The notes under the pieces are model-generated. The model did no database searches. It was not told the origin of the DNA and saw only the letters and a list, made by a program, of their open reading frames with translations. A program made the translations under genes and the position numbers. Positions 45,349 to 57,428 of a stretch of DNA of 64,000 nt are shown piece by piece. Every line of letters begins with the position of its first letter. The stretch's first letter is position 1. Source of the stretch: Tetracladium setigerum (lineage: Eukaryota; Ascomycota; Leotiomycetes; Helotiales); NCBI GenBank assembly GCA_031472005.1, contig PZJY01000012.1, positions 806,001 through 870,000 of the forward strand, written 5' to 3'.

Positions 45349-47186
45349 ATGGCTGATGGTTTGGTTCTTAGAGGCGGAAGCATCCTGCGAAGAGTATCCT
45401 TTGGAATCTCGCCCTCGTCCGCTCATCAACGTCCCTTCTTCGAAATGGCCGATCCTACACCTATCCCCACTTCTAAATCAGAATCTGCGATGGACAGCCT
45501 GTCTCCCGATTTGGCTCGTGTTCCCACGAATACATCGACAACTAGTTCTTATGGAGAAGGTGGAAAATCTCCCAGCCTAAGTGCTTCTTCGCCAGGCAGC
45601 CCACGACTGTCGCGCAACCATTCATTCTCAGCAAGCAGTTCATATCAAGAGGACTGGGAATTAGGGACACCCTTGGACAGGTTGACAGTGTTTGACTTGT
45701 TGGACAACTTTGCCTTGCCACAACAAATTGAGAAATGGCAAAGGAATATATCAGCCCAAACCCAGAAAGTAAAGAAGCAAAGAGATGTAAGCCAACATCG
45801 AGCTTATTTGATCGGACTGGTCAACTGCGTCTCTTATTTGCAGATGCTAATTAATATTACACTAGGCTCTCAAAACTCGAAGCTCCTACGCAAAAGAGAA
45901 AGTAGTGGAAGAATGGCGACGACGCGTCCCGCCAGCAGACGAACAACTCGAAAAATATAAGAAACGAATGCGCACCAGCGTTGACAAACTTGGAAAACGC
46001 TGGAATGATACCAAGGCTGTTACGCTCAGAGAGAAGGTATCATTTATCTGCGGTGTCCTAAATGTTTTGATCAGTGGATATCTGATTGGTGGTTATGCGG
46101 AGTATTTCCATATCTGGTACACAGTTCAGCTGCTGTATTTTATGCCTATCCGGTATTTCACCTACCGCAAAATAGGTTATCACTACTTTCTGGCCGATCT
46201 TTGCTATTTTGTCAACTTCATGGTCTTCCTCAGCGTATGGGTTTTCCCCCAATCGAAGCGCCTCTTTATCAGCACCTTCTGTCTCGCCTTCGGAAACAAT
46301 GCAATCGCCATAGCAATGTGGAGGAATTCGATGGTCTTCCACAGCTTCGACAAAGTTACGAGTCTTTTCATTCACATCATGCCATGTGTCACACTGCATT
46401 GCCTGGTTCACTTGCTGCCTACTACTCTGCAAGCGGAGCGCTTCCCGGCCATCTGGGATATCAAGACCTCGCCTGTTGGTTCTCCAACGCATTACTCGCT
46501 TCTCGACATGACTTTGTGGTCAACAATCCCATACGCAATCTGGCAACTATCGTACCACTTCCTGATCACTGTTCGACGCCGTGAGAAAATTGCTGCTGGA
46601 AGACCAACTTCGTTCACCTGGCTCCGAAAGTCTTACTCTAAAGTGTGGATTGGAAAGATAGTCCTTTCACTACCCGAGTCTCTGCAGGAAGTGGCATTCA
46701 TGTCGATTCAATATTGTTATGCCGTTGCGACTATGCTTCCATGTCCGTTGTGGTTCTGGTACAGATACGCCTCAGCGTTCTTCCTCCTGTCCGTCTTCTG
46801 CTGGTCTGTCTACAATGGTGCTACATACTACATTGTAAGTCTTCCCTGATATTTGCCTTCAAAGGGAGCATGTGCATCTCTCTCCACACAACTCTTTTCA
46901 AATTACCAGCAAACTAACTCTCGACTTCCAGGATGTGTTTGGCAACAGATTCCAGAAAGAGCTCGAGGCTATGAAAGCAGAAGTAGCCAAATTGAGCGCC
47001 TCAGATCTCACACTCAGCCCAGGTACGACCCCAAGAATAGATGGGGTTATCGAGCTTGGTGCGGTGCACGAAGATGGAGGCGTGGATGGGATTCCCTTGC
47101 TCTCAGACAAGACTGGTAGTTCCGGAATTGACGGGGGAGCAAAAGATGTCGCGAAGGAGAGGAAGGTGGGACAACTCCCCGCGTAA
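45349..47186 (+). CDS. GPC1: Glycerophosphocholine acyltransferase GPC1 (DUF2838)
   Basis: ER membrane enzyme that acylates glycerophosphocholine to lysophosphatidylcholine, a step in phosphatidylcholine remodelling. Exons 45349-45786, 45866-46834 and 46932-47186 join in frame to 553 residues with no breaks. The N-terminal 110 residues are Ser/Pro-rich and disordered; then DLLDNFALPQQIEKWQRNIS and a charged linker; then about eight hydrophobic helices including GYAEYFHIWYTVQLLYFMPI, RYFTYRKIGYHYFLADLCYF and FCLAFGNNAIAIAMWRNSMV, diagnostic of the family; C-terminal charged tail starting DVFGNRFQKELE. It diverges from SMC1. Confidence 0.93.
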
Positions 47187-48015
47187 TGAGATTGTTTTCT
47201 TTCCCCTTTTTTGGCGGTACTGCAAAGCATCGGCAGCACGATCTGCCTGTCGGTGCCAAACAGATGTTCTTTTTAAACAGCGTCTTTTTGTTTTGGGGTG
47301 TCTTGGGGGAAGCGGCATTGGAGCATGATACCACAGGGCCTTCTCGCCAATCGTACTACTTTTGTTCTGCTTTTCTTTACTTTTTTTACTTCCTGTCACA
47401 ACGAGCAAGGTCAAACGATGCACAATACCACGGCGTTTTTTTCTGCTTTTACGTTCCGAGGCTCTTTTTTACTTCTTTTATTCATCTCTACGTAGTTGAG
47501 ATTTCTATGCCCAGGAACTGAACTGCTGCTATGCAAGAATACCCCTAATATGCACAATTAAGCTGGCCAATCCACCACATAGCGTGTTTCTTTTCATCTC
47601 TCTGTGACGCTTGCAGATATTGCTTTCTCTCATGCAAATGATTCAACCCGTTCCCACGCCGTTCATCACCCACCACCCAACCACCACCGAACTAGCCAGC
47701 CAGTAACACCCCAACCAACCAACCCCCCCAGTCGTGTCATCATTGTAAAAGTGCTAAAAGGTAGCCACGAGCATGCAAGCAATGATATCCCGTCCCACCC
47801 CCTCCCAAAAACTCCTGAAAATGCAAATATAGCTCGCTCGCTCGCTCCATAACCAGCCATTTACCCACCCAACCACTTCTTCTCCCCCAATTATTATAGT
47901 AGAGATGTGTTTTCAATGCAGTAGCAAACAATGCAAAAGAAAAACAGCACAAATGTAGAGAGTACGATCCGTACCACCTGGGACGTACAGAAAAATCGCA
48001 GGGTAGACTGGTCGC
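47187..48015. other. Intergenic between convergent genes, 0.83 kb
   Basis: 3' regions of GPC1 and Cdh1. It is T-rich after GPC1 and has CCAACCAACC and GCTCGCTCGCTC simple repeats. Open frames here are low complexity; no gene seen. Confidence 0.6.
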
Positions 48016-50078
48016 TTATCTGATTACACCCCAATCGCCCAGCTTGCCGCCACCACCAGCATCACCCTCCTCTCTCTGTCCAGGCTTTCGGCCAAACACA
48101 TTCCAAAATCGTAAGGTCTCGTCTCCAGCTCCGGTGACTACTACTCGTCCATCTGGACTCATAGCGAGATAGAGAACTCTGTAAGTATGACCCGTGAGAC
48201 TGACAACTTGCGTCATGCTGGGATATTTCCAGACCACAATCTGATTCTGCGAGTATCCGTGTGTAGAGACGATCTCGTTCGAGTTCTTGGACCAGGCGAG
48301 GTTGCAAACTTGAGAGCCAGTGTCGATCTCGTTGATGACAGTTCCACGGAGAGTGTCATGGAAAATGATTCGACGATCGACGGTTCCGCCTCCAGAAGCT
48401 AGTAGGCCTCGTTGATGAGGTGACCAGGCAATGGCTTTTACGGCGGCAGTGTGCTCGCTGAATTTCCACAGAGGGGTTTCACTTAGTTTGTCCCAAACCA
48501 TGAGTTTGTTGTCGTTTCCGCCCGATGCTAGTTGTCCGTCATCGCAGTTCCATCGGAGACCACAGACTTCTTGTTTGTGGCCTACCAACTTGCGTAGCCA
48601 TTGATCCGGTGCACGAACATCTCGGTGATAGATTAAGCGATCTCTTGATCCGGAGGTCAAGATGTGATCGTTCCAGGCTAGAGCACCCACCCGAGCGGTG
48701 TGTCCAGTCATCGTACGAAGTCTTCTTGTTCGTTCAGCATCCCAGATTTGGACCAATCCCTTCCCGGTTCCAATAGCAATGTGCGAACCTCTTTGGATCC
48801 ACGATACGCTGGTGACTGTGTCATCCTGGAGCTCACACAGTTTGTTTACGCGCCCTGTCTGTGAATTCCACATATAAACACAACTTCCAAGTCCAACGCC
48901 CAAAACATTACTGCTTCCCCAATCCACCAGATTCAGATAGAAATCGTCGGCCAAATCTGGAGCATCCAGTACCTTGTAAGGTACTTTGCTCACCGCTCGG
49001 GGTTGCTTCCTTGGACTCAATAACATTTGCTGACTTCCAAAACGCACAGGTGATAAACTGTAGATCTCGGATCTGGCATTCAGATTAGGTCCATACCGGC
49101 TCTGGGGTGTTCTCGATGGTGTTGGGTGGCCTGGAATATTGGTGTGATGACGAGGCGACATGTAGGTGAAGAGGTTCTTGTGAGGGGTGGAGGGTGTTAA
49201 GGAAGTTGCAACAGAAGTGGGATTTGAATTAGTAGGTGGCGTATGTGAGCGTGTAGGGTCGTTGATGGTTGTAGAATGCGATGAAGATGGCAATAGAGTG
49301 GGATCTGGTGAGTGGTGTGGGGGTGTAGCTTGGGGAATTGTATTATCGAAAATCTCAGATCGAAGCAGCGTTGAAAACGTCCGGTTCGCTTCTTCGGCTG
49401 TTGGATGTGTTAGAGTAGTTCAGATCTCCCGTTCTGAGGTGTTTGGGACTTACTCTTTTGGAAATGAAGCTCATGATGCGGTGTGCGCTTCTTTTGTTTT
49501 GAAGGAGTTGCTGGCGATCCATCATCATGTAGCAAACTGAAGCTAGCCTGTAGATCCTGTCCCTCTCGGTTTGGAATAAATCTAAATTGGTCAGTCTATG
49601 ATTCTTCAAATCGTTTACTCTGCAGCTGAAAGATCGAGACCAAAGTGAAAAGTATGGGCTAAAATGCCAGCTGCAAGTGCGATGGAGGTCACAAATGCAA
49701 ACGGAACCCTAGAAAGAAGAGAAATCGCTCTTACCTATCTCCATATACCCCGTACGTTCGCTGCCTCTTCCGACTTGGACTGCCACCGGGTGTGATGTCT
49801 CTGTGCTTCCCCGCGTCCTCGAACTCCTTCAACAGCGCCTTACTGAGCACATTCGGATCGATCGCCTCTACTCTTCCCTGTCTCTCGCTGCGAGAGCTGC
49901 TCTGCTCCGCCGCCTTGCGTTCTGACCTGCGCTTCTCGACTGTAAGAGGTAGTGGGGTACTTGAGCGGGGTGGTGTCTTAGAAGGAAGTGTGTTCGATGA
50001 TTCTTCGGCGAGTGTCTGGGTCTGTGAATGCGCCTCTAAGATGTCCAAGCTGAAAAGCTCCTCCGCGTTCTCCGCCAT
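48016..50078 (-). CDS. cdh1: Cdh1/Fizzy-related activator of the anaphase-promoting complex
   Basis: WD40 co-activator that brings substrates to the APC/C in late mitosis and G1. Exons 50078-49735, 49581-49454 and 49397-48016 join cleanly to 617 residues. The N-terminus is Ser/Arg-rich with likely CDK sites (KTPPRSSTP); the C-box DRFIPNR is cut by intron 1; HHELHFQKTEEANRTFSTLL and RSEIFD follow. Then SPVRFGSQQMLLSPRKQPR, KVLDAPDLADDFYLNLVDWG and seven WD repeats (NVLGVGLGSCVYMWN through GAGDETLRFWNVF). The protein ends in Ile-Arg, the IR tail that docks on the APC/C. Cdh1 is favoured over Cdc20 by the long N-terminus and YKVLDAPDLADDFYLNL. No frame problem. Confidence 0.96.
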
Positions 50079-51654
50079 ATTGTCGTCGCTAAAGTGCAAA
50101 GATTGATAGATCGATTTGTTCTTCTTGCTCGGAGTGCAAAGGTAATAGAATGCTGAAAAGTCGGGGTCGGCGCGGCGAGGACTTCGCAATCAATTAAAGT
50201 TGTCTCTGATAGTAAAGTCTGGGAGAGTTATTGCGAATAGCGCGGCGCTGGTTGAGTTCGTGGATTGCTAGTGATCTCGACCTTGTTGCCCTGCCACCTG
50301 CTATTGATCGTCCGAAGATGCACAAACCGCGCTCAATCTGTCGTGCCAGCCTCTGTCGCGAATGCAATTCCCATAAACGTGGCGACTAACTCCTTGATTC
50401 GCGCATCCAGTCGCAGGAATTGGGCCGTGTAGAGTCGTGGAGTTGGTGTATCGTGGTGGTGATGAAGTGAGTGCGGATGTTGTTTATCTTGAGCTTGTCA
50501 ATATTTGGTAGGGGGAAGAAGGAAGGCGCTGGGTCGGGGGGCTAGACTGTTTTTGGGCAAGCGTTGCTAGGTGCGCTTACCGTTACCGCTGGTGTGAAGG
50601 TGAACGAAGGTTAAAAGTGCAAAATGTAGGTATGTAAGAAGGTGGTGATCAATTGCTCACACAGAAAGGAGAGCACAGAATCCTTTCAAATGAATAATGA
50701 GGAGGAATCACAGAAATGTTTAGAGGTCGGTGAAAGGGTGTGCGAAGGCCTGCGTTACCTTTTGTGAGCAGAATGAACGCTAGCCTAAGCTCCTCCAGCG
50801 CAGGGAGACCTTACTGCAGGCCCACTACTCCATATGCCCTCGTCGCGCGCAAAGTCGAGAGACATCGCGACTCTCAGACTTGCAAAGGCGAAATAGGTCG
50901 AACAGCCATCACAACAAAGGCCAGAAGAAGTAATAGGGCCAACATCCCCTCGCTGGCTGCAAAGTGCGCTGCTCAAACTCGAGACGCGAAAGGAAGCATC
51001 CCCATTGGCTTTCTGCCGTTTCAGGGGCTTCGGTCTCGGAATCATTGGGTGTCAAGGCCTCGAGCGCGTAAAGTGCTTTCCCTTTTGTACGGGGAACCTT
51101 TCACGCACACTTCACATTTCATAACAACATCACGAAATCAGATCCAGCATGTCGCTAGTCCCGTGTTGTTGAACATAACAAGCCGTTTCACAATTCTCGT
51201 TTCTGTCCTGCTCTATGGCGAAGCGAGCCCGCCCTACAGGTAGTCGAAAAAGGGAAGAGAACAACAAACTGTTTCGAGTTTCATGCATTTTAATTCTTTC
51301 CTTGTCGAATTACCAATCTCCACCAAGTTATTTTATATGCCCAGGTCAAGCTCAAGATATTACACTACACTACAATCTACATTCCCTTGTTGTACACATC
51401 AAGTGTTGATGTTGTACTGTACATTCAGTGGAGGCTCAGCATCGTACACACATACATCTACATCTACCTACCTACCTAGAAACTCATCAATCCATACCAA
51501 TCAAACAATCAAACAGTAAAGCAAAAAGCCACCTTTCCGTGTGTTGTGTATACCCGAGTAATAACCACTTCCGTAACGCCTTGCCCGAGAATCACGAAGC
51601 GAATCCTTCCCAATATCATCGTTGTATCAATCAAAGAATCAATCAATCTATCAA
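50079..51654. other. Intergenic, 1.6 kb
   Basis: Promoter of Cdh1 and 3' side of the RGS-LOV gene. An Arg-rich plus-strand frame at 50740-51243 shows nothing recognisable. It contains CTACCTACCTACCTAG at 51465-51480. Nothing supported. Confidence 0.5.
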
Positions 51655-51664
51655 TCAATCAATC
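51638..51664. repeat. Imperfect (TCAA)n microsatellite at the end of the RGS-LOV gene
   Basis: Repeated TCAA units with one interruption (CTATCAA). The stop codon of the RGS-LOV gene (51655-51657 on the minus strand) lies inside it, so unit gain or loss could move the stop. Confidence 0.75.
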
Positions 51665-54110
51665 CTCAAAGTATGAGGACTCCCGTCCCGATTGTCGTCA
51701 TCAAATACACTATTGCGTAGACTGCTTCTCCCAGCCCTCGACGGAGAATCTCTGGGGAATAGCTCTCTGGCACTGGCTCTCGATGGCGAATCTCTGTGTA
51801 TCGAATCCCTTCCGCCAGCTCTCGACGGCGTATCTCTGTAAATCGATTCTCCTCCTCCATTTTGCGACGCAAATCCACCCAAGCTGACATTATCGTCCTC
51901 GTGTCCAAATGGAACCTGATGCACTGATCTCCCAAAGTTGGGATCGACAGCAGGGGCAATTCTGAATCTCCGAGATGGAACTGAGTCTTCATCATCTGCA
52001 ACCACAACCATCCACACCCCGACGGCACCATTACTACCAATAAGTGGTGTGCAGTGAACCCAGCGGTTCCGCCCTTCGGTGTCTCCTCTGGTGGTGAGCC
52101 ATCGAATCTTGGCTGTTACTCCACGACCATCTGCCAAAGCTCTAGTCAACTCCTCTCGTATCCTGCCAGAGCCTCCTATTTTGTTCATGAACGGGCTCTG
52201 TAGAATTCCAGGAATCCGAAGGCTCGGGCTTGCAAAGAGAATACGTAGACTAGGGTAAGGACGGACGAGGAGGTAATTCTCGTAAATGCCACTGAGCTGT
52301 CCGCTTGGCTTGTTTATTGGGCCGACTTCGTAGTTGCCATCAGGACTGCCTGACTGGATGGTAATACGGCCCTTATTCCAGTTATGAGACTTCGAGTTGT
52401 CATCATATTCTTCTGTGTTGTATTGTCGCATTCGTCCTCCCCGCCGCCTGACTGTCTCCAACTCTTCCATATTGAGCATCTCGCTCAGTTCCTGAAATTG
52501 TCCCTTTGATTCCATGTTCAGATCTCGGTCCTCAACCTCGATCCCCTCTTCCTGGGTCGCTTCCGCGCTTTCTGTCTGTATCACCAGTCGCTTCAAAGAT
52601 TCGAGATCTGAGCACTCCTTCACCAGACCAGAGACGTCAACTTGAGCGCCAATACAGTATCGAACTTTGCCACGACTATCGCACAGTGGTGCGATCATAA
52701 GAAGATTCATGAAAGGGGAACCATCTCGTCGGCTAGATGGATCGGTTAACTCTCATCCAGGCAATACTAAATGGACGTTGACTCACTAATTCAAGAAAAC
52801 CTCGCAGTGTTCCTTGCCTTCCGAAATCTTCTGTGCCAGCCTCCTGACACTGTGTTTATTGGTTTTGGGGCCTTGGAGAAATCGACAATTACGTCCGATC
52901 ACGTAGGACATGCCGTATTGAGTGGTTCGGTGGAATTCTGGATATGGTCGGTTAACAGTCATTTGAGATGCATTGCAGTTCATTTACCTTCAGATGCAAA
53001 TACAATGGGATTGTCTGGTCTCGACGGATCTGTCAAGCAGAAGACCTCGGCAAGCCCTTCTGATGCTTCTCTCAAGTGTGGTGGAAGGGTTCCAGTAATC
53101 CTTCTCTGAATCGAGATGCTCACTGTCTGGATATAGACGTGTGTGATATAGGCGGGCAAATCGTCCTTGACAAGAGCGGCAAATGCCTTCTCTGCTTTGT
53201 CCTCGAGGTCCAGGTTGCGAACGGGGTTGATGGTCATGCCAGTGAAGTCAAGGCCAAGTATCGACTCCAGGGAGTTGCTCACAGCATTTGAGTATTCTAA
53301 AGCTTTGAGTGCTTTGACAGCATCCAAGTAGTAAAGAAGAATGGGCACCGAAGAAGGCCTCTCTGCACCAAGAAATTCGGTGAAGCGAAGAAACAATGAT
53401 GGATCCTTGAAAATAAGTTTCAAGTGCTCTGCCGAAAAGAGAAGTTCGGATCTTGTTTCCAGTGAGTATTGCTTAGTCTCTCCATCGCATGGTGCTATCA
53501 AATCAAAGCTACCGGGATTCAACTGGTCTTCCTCACACAATGGCTCAAGCTGATCATGTTCGTCGAGGGGTCTCTGCTGTAAGGCTGGAAGAGAGGTTGC
53601 ATTTGTTTGGTATGAAGAAACGCTTCCAGAACGAGATCTGGATCTCGATCCAACAGTCGAAGGGGTTTGGGGTTGCCTGACACAGACATTATTGCGGGTA
53701 GCTTCTCTTTCAGATCGCTGTTTTCCACACGAGAGCTATAAATAGAGTGTCAATGGCGAGTATGTCTTTACAGAGGTTCAAAATTACTGACCTAGAGCGA
53801 GGGGAACCTTCGTACTCGTGGCAGAAAAGGCTCTCAATCTTGGTTGGAAGGTCGTTGATGATATTGGCCCAGAAGATGTCTCGGTTTTTTCGAGTATCTC
53901 CTTTCGAATGGCAGATATATCGGGCCTCTCGAGTGATGACGCCCTCAATTTGGACGGGCGATAAAAGGTTCTCTCGATTTCTCGATTTGGTCCTCTGCGT
54001 GTAGGAGGAGTAGTTGGTACCACCGGACTCTGGAGTGTTAATGATTCGGTGGTTTCTTGGTGCTCTTGAACGTTGGCGGGCTGGCTCTCTTCGATTATTA
54101 TTGATGGCAT
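51655..54110 (-). CDS. RGS-LOV blue-light photoreceptor (BcLOV4 type), two apparent 1-base deletions
   Basis: Predicted flavin blue-light sensor fused to a regulator-of-G-protein-signalling-like domain; in relatives such as Botrytis BcLOV4 light drives the protein to the plasma membrane. Exons 54110-53792, 53735-52988, 52937-52787 and 52732-51655. N-terminal region with DIFWANIINDLPTKIESLF; RGS-like helices (LLFSAEHLKLIFKDPSLFLR, then FTEFLGAERPSSVPILLYYL); LOV domain from about residue 335: LTDPSRPDNPIVFAS, the photoactive GRNCRFLQG, flavin-site NYRRDGSPFMN and GAQVDV. All key LOV residues are present. C-terminal part has a basic patch (RRRGGRMR) and repeats of DSPSRA. One base seems missing in A6 (53885-53890 as T6) and one near 53677-53690; with both, 765 residues. 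The RGS label is less certain than LOV. Confidence 0.88.
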
Positions 54111-57100
54111 GTTGAGCAACAACTCAGCTGGAAGGTCTCTAGTTGAAGTAGAGGGGAACTAATATTGCTTTCTCATTAGCTCAATGTAGCATCCGAGCGG
54201 ACCAAATTGGCAAACAATTTGGTGGGGGTTTTAAAGCAGCTGAAGAAGTCATCGACCACCGCTTTATTACCACTTACCAGTGTCCACCCCTGTTGCGAAG
54301 GCTTGCCCAAGCCCGACATCTTTTTTATCCGGATGGAACCCTGGGATTGTCCCGTGCCCTTGCAGCAGATGGCGCTGGGTCAATCTGTTCGCGAAGCGGG
54401 TGGAGGAGGTGTGGTAAACAAACTGATGGTCGAGACTCTCGACGACTAAGTAAGAAGGGGACGGACGGGACTTTGGAGGAGAGGAGAAAAAAGGGCGCAA
54501 GTGGCAGACGTCAACAATCCGGATGGATGATTATCCAAGAGTCAAAGAGACTTCTTTCTAGTGACCGGATCCCATGGCCCATGTCCCCAGGCCGACCACT
54601 CGGCCGTCTCCCACTACTTGAGAGCGAGCATTGACTACTGGAAGGTGCATTGGTACAGTAGGGAGGAAGGAGGAAGGTGGTTGTGGTTGTGGCCGTGGTC
54701 GTGATGCACGTCCCAGTAGTGGAGTTGCGTTGTTGGGAAATCATAATCAACCCAGTACAGTATACCTCCGTATACCAAGCTTGATTGATACCTCTCTCTA
54801 CCTCTCTCTCTTTTTCTCTCTCTCCACTGACTACTGATCTGCATCTGCATTATCCTTCGCGACTCCATCATCCACAGCTCATTTCTTTTCTCTCCAAAAG
54901 AACAAGAAAGCACCCTAGAATGTTCATATCAAATGTCAAGCTATTAAAATATCAAATCCCACCGTGCCGCTCGGCAAAGACTTCCATGATCGTCCGAACT
55001 CTAACGCCATCTTTGGATGATGTTCAGACCAGCCGCCGCCGCCCCCTATTCGTGCCTGTGCCTGTTCTGATTCTTCTTCTCTCTTCTCTTGTGAATCCTC
55101 CCTCCCTCTTTTCAGTCTTCAGCCATCCCCATCTGACGCCTCCACGTTCCCAGGGCGGCTGTCATGCTCTTCTCTCAAATCCCATCACATATCACACGCC
55201 ATCCCGATGCAACCAACGGCGATAAGCTCCCAGTCTTTCCTCGGAGGTTTAGCATCGCGAATGCAAAAGAAAACATGTAGTCTCCTGGAGATAATCTACG
55301 ATCCAAAAAGCAAAATTCATGCAAACAAAAACAAAACAAACAATTCATCACGATCGCGGTCGTTGACGTCGATCCCCTGAAGATCGTGTGTGCCATCCCT
55401 GTCGAGCCAAAGCTTTTTCCAGAAGCCAACAAACAGCCAAGCTAAGCAGCAATCCACCATTCTACTTCCAGAAGAAAGTTCCTCCATGCCCTGAGCCCTC
55501 CAACCTTTGGATTTCACATATCCTCAATCTGATCTGCGAGTTGCCAACAAACAGGCGCCATTACTCGAGGATATCTCCCAAGAACAGCAACACCCGATTC
55601 TCCTCTCCGACCGCACACAATATTGAGAATTTGGACCGCCGTCCGAGAGAATCCATTTTCCCAGGTTGATGATCATTGCTGAAAAAACGAGGCAAAGTAT
55701 GTGGAGTGTTAGAGTTACGCTCGTCCCTTTGGCCTCGTGTTGTCTACCGCTTTGACTGATCTGGATTCCACTACTCTCCTCACGCACCCTCTGTCTAACT
55801 CTCTTTCAACTGTCATGTCGGCAGCTAGCTCCTCCAATATCTGCCGGGAAGACTGTCACTGACATCAAGCTTCATGGAAACCAAACGTCAGCCCATCAAA
55901 ACTTCAGATGAGAGTGCGCTCAAGCCGACTTGCTTGTCACGACGTGCACGCTCAATAAGTAACCAGAAACGCTTGCCTTGTCACTTTGAGTTTACTCCAA
56001 GTCAAAACTTTGGCTTTGACGACGGATCGAACGATACCGAGTCATTGCCTCGCTCGTTTGGGTGTTGCTTTCCATTGTCCCCATCCAGAATCTCAACACT
56101 ATTCATGATTCAAGAATGTTTTTGCCAACTACTACGGAGTACAGGAGCAAATGTTCATACCATGACCTTGTCGTTCCGGCCTTCAGACTCCAGTGCCCCA
56201 GTCAGAGCAAAACAACCTTCCTAGAATGGTTCTTTTTCGCAACTTTTCTCTTTCAGAATGAGGAATCTACATGGGCACTCGGAGTTTGTAAAAGATCAGA
56301 AACTTGTCTTTCTCAATATTCTTTTACTCAACATTTTCTCCGGCCAGTGCCATGTTCACTCTGCTCAGGGCCCTATCTTCTCAATCTCTCTCTCGTCCAT
56401 TTCATTCCACTATTAAAATTGCAGATAATCTCGCAATTGTCTTGCCTGCTTTCCATTCCTCCTCGCGACCAAAGCAGAGGCCCAGCCAATCGCGGTAGTA
56501 ACCGTGCTTCCTGGGGAACGGGTGGTCTTTCATAAAGTCAAATGGCCACATGTTTTTCGAGTTACGCCACTCAAAGCATTGGACATATCATGGTCCTGTG
56601 TTATCTTCAACAGTTGCTGCCACTTGGGTGCGTTCTCTGGCATGTTGCCAAAATTACCTCTTTTTTTGCGGCTAGTTGAGCAAAGCATGCTTGTGCCGAA
56701 AGAAAAACTTCTTTGATTGAAGTTCACAACGACGCTCCAAATCTAAATGTTTCAGCCTGGAAGAGAAAGCTCTCCTGTTTAGATTCTCCGACAAAAAATA
56801 ATTGAGCTAGGCATCCTTGGCTGTATCTGCGAGCTAGTACACGTTCTTGAAGATCAGGGTTCGCTTTGGGAATGTCTCTAGTTTAAGCTGAGACACTTGT
56901 CTTGATAGAACCCAATCTGGCACAACTTCTAGTTCCCAAACGGTATGGATATTGGCGAGCTCTGTGTGTCGACTATTGGCACAATTCATCCACGTTAACA
57001 TCTGACGTATTGACGGGTATGCACAGTGCACACTGGACGTTTAACGTTAGCTTTTCGATACTTCCATGCATCTAGATTCTCCTGGAAATGACGTTACATC

Positions 57101-57428
57101 TTCGGAGCTTTCGAGCTTTTGCTGGACCCCAAAGCTTGGGCTGTTCAAAACTCTTTCGTCTGGTGCAAGTTAAGGATCCCGATGATTTGGGTTTGTCATT
57201 TAACGGAGAAACAACAGTCAAGGATAGGAATCTAATTCTTGCGTTTGCGATTTTGTTTGTTTACAAACAGCGATGTTATTCCTGTCGGTTGTCGACGTCT
57301 CTCTTTCCCTTATTCGTACTGTTTGAAATTGCAGTCTCAAAAGTTTTAAATTGACGCCTAGAATCTAAAATTTCGACAATACAGGAGAGCATTCGCATCT
57401 ATCTAACGATACATCTCCACATAGCATA
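54111..57428. other. Long intergenic region, 3.3 kb
   Basis: Upstream of the RGS-LOV gene and 3' side of the bZIP gene, the longest gene-free stretch here. It contains CT-rich (54795-54830) and GGTGGTTGTGG-type tracts. Plus-strand frames at 54785-55225, 55874-56224 and 56062-56535 open with ATG but are low complexity or lack any family resemblance. It could hold a long leader or a non-coding RNA; I cannot show either. Confidence 0.5.

Noticed and set aside
50740..51243. 167-codon Arg-rich plus-strand frame between Cdh1 and RGS-LOV
   Set aside because: Composition looks non-coding and no domain is visible.
51600..51665. CRISPR-like array from repeated TCAATCAA units
   Set aside because: Units are four bases with no spacers; it is a microsatellite in a eukaryotic genome.
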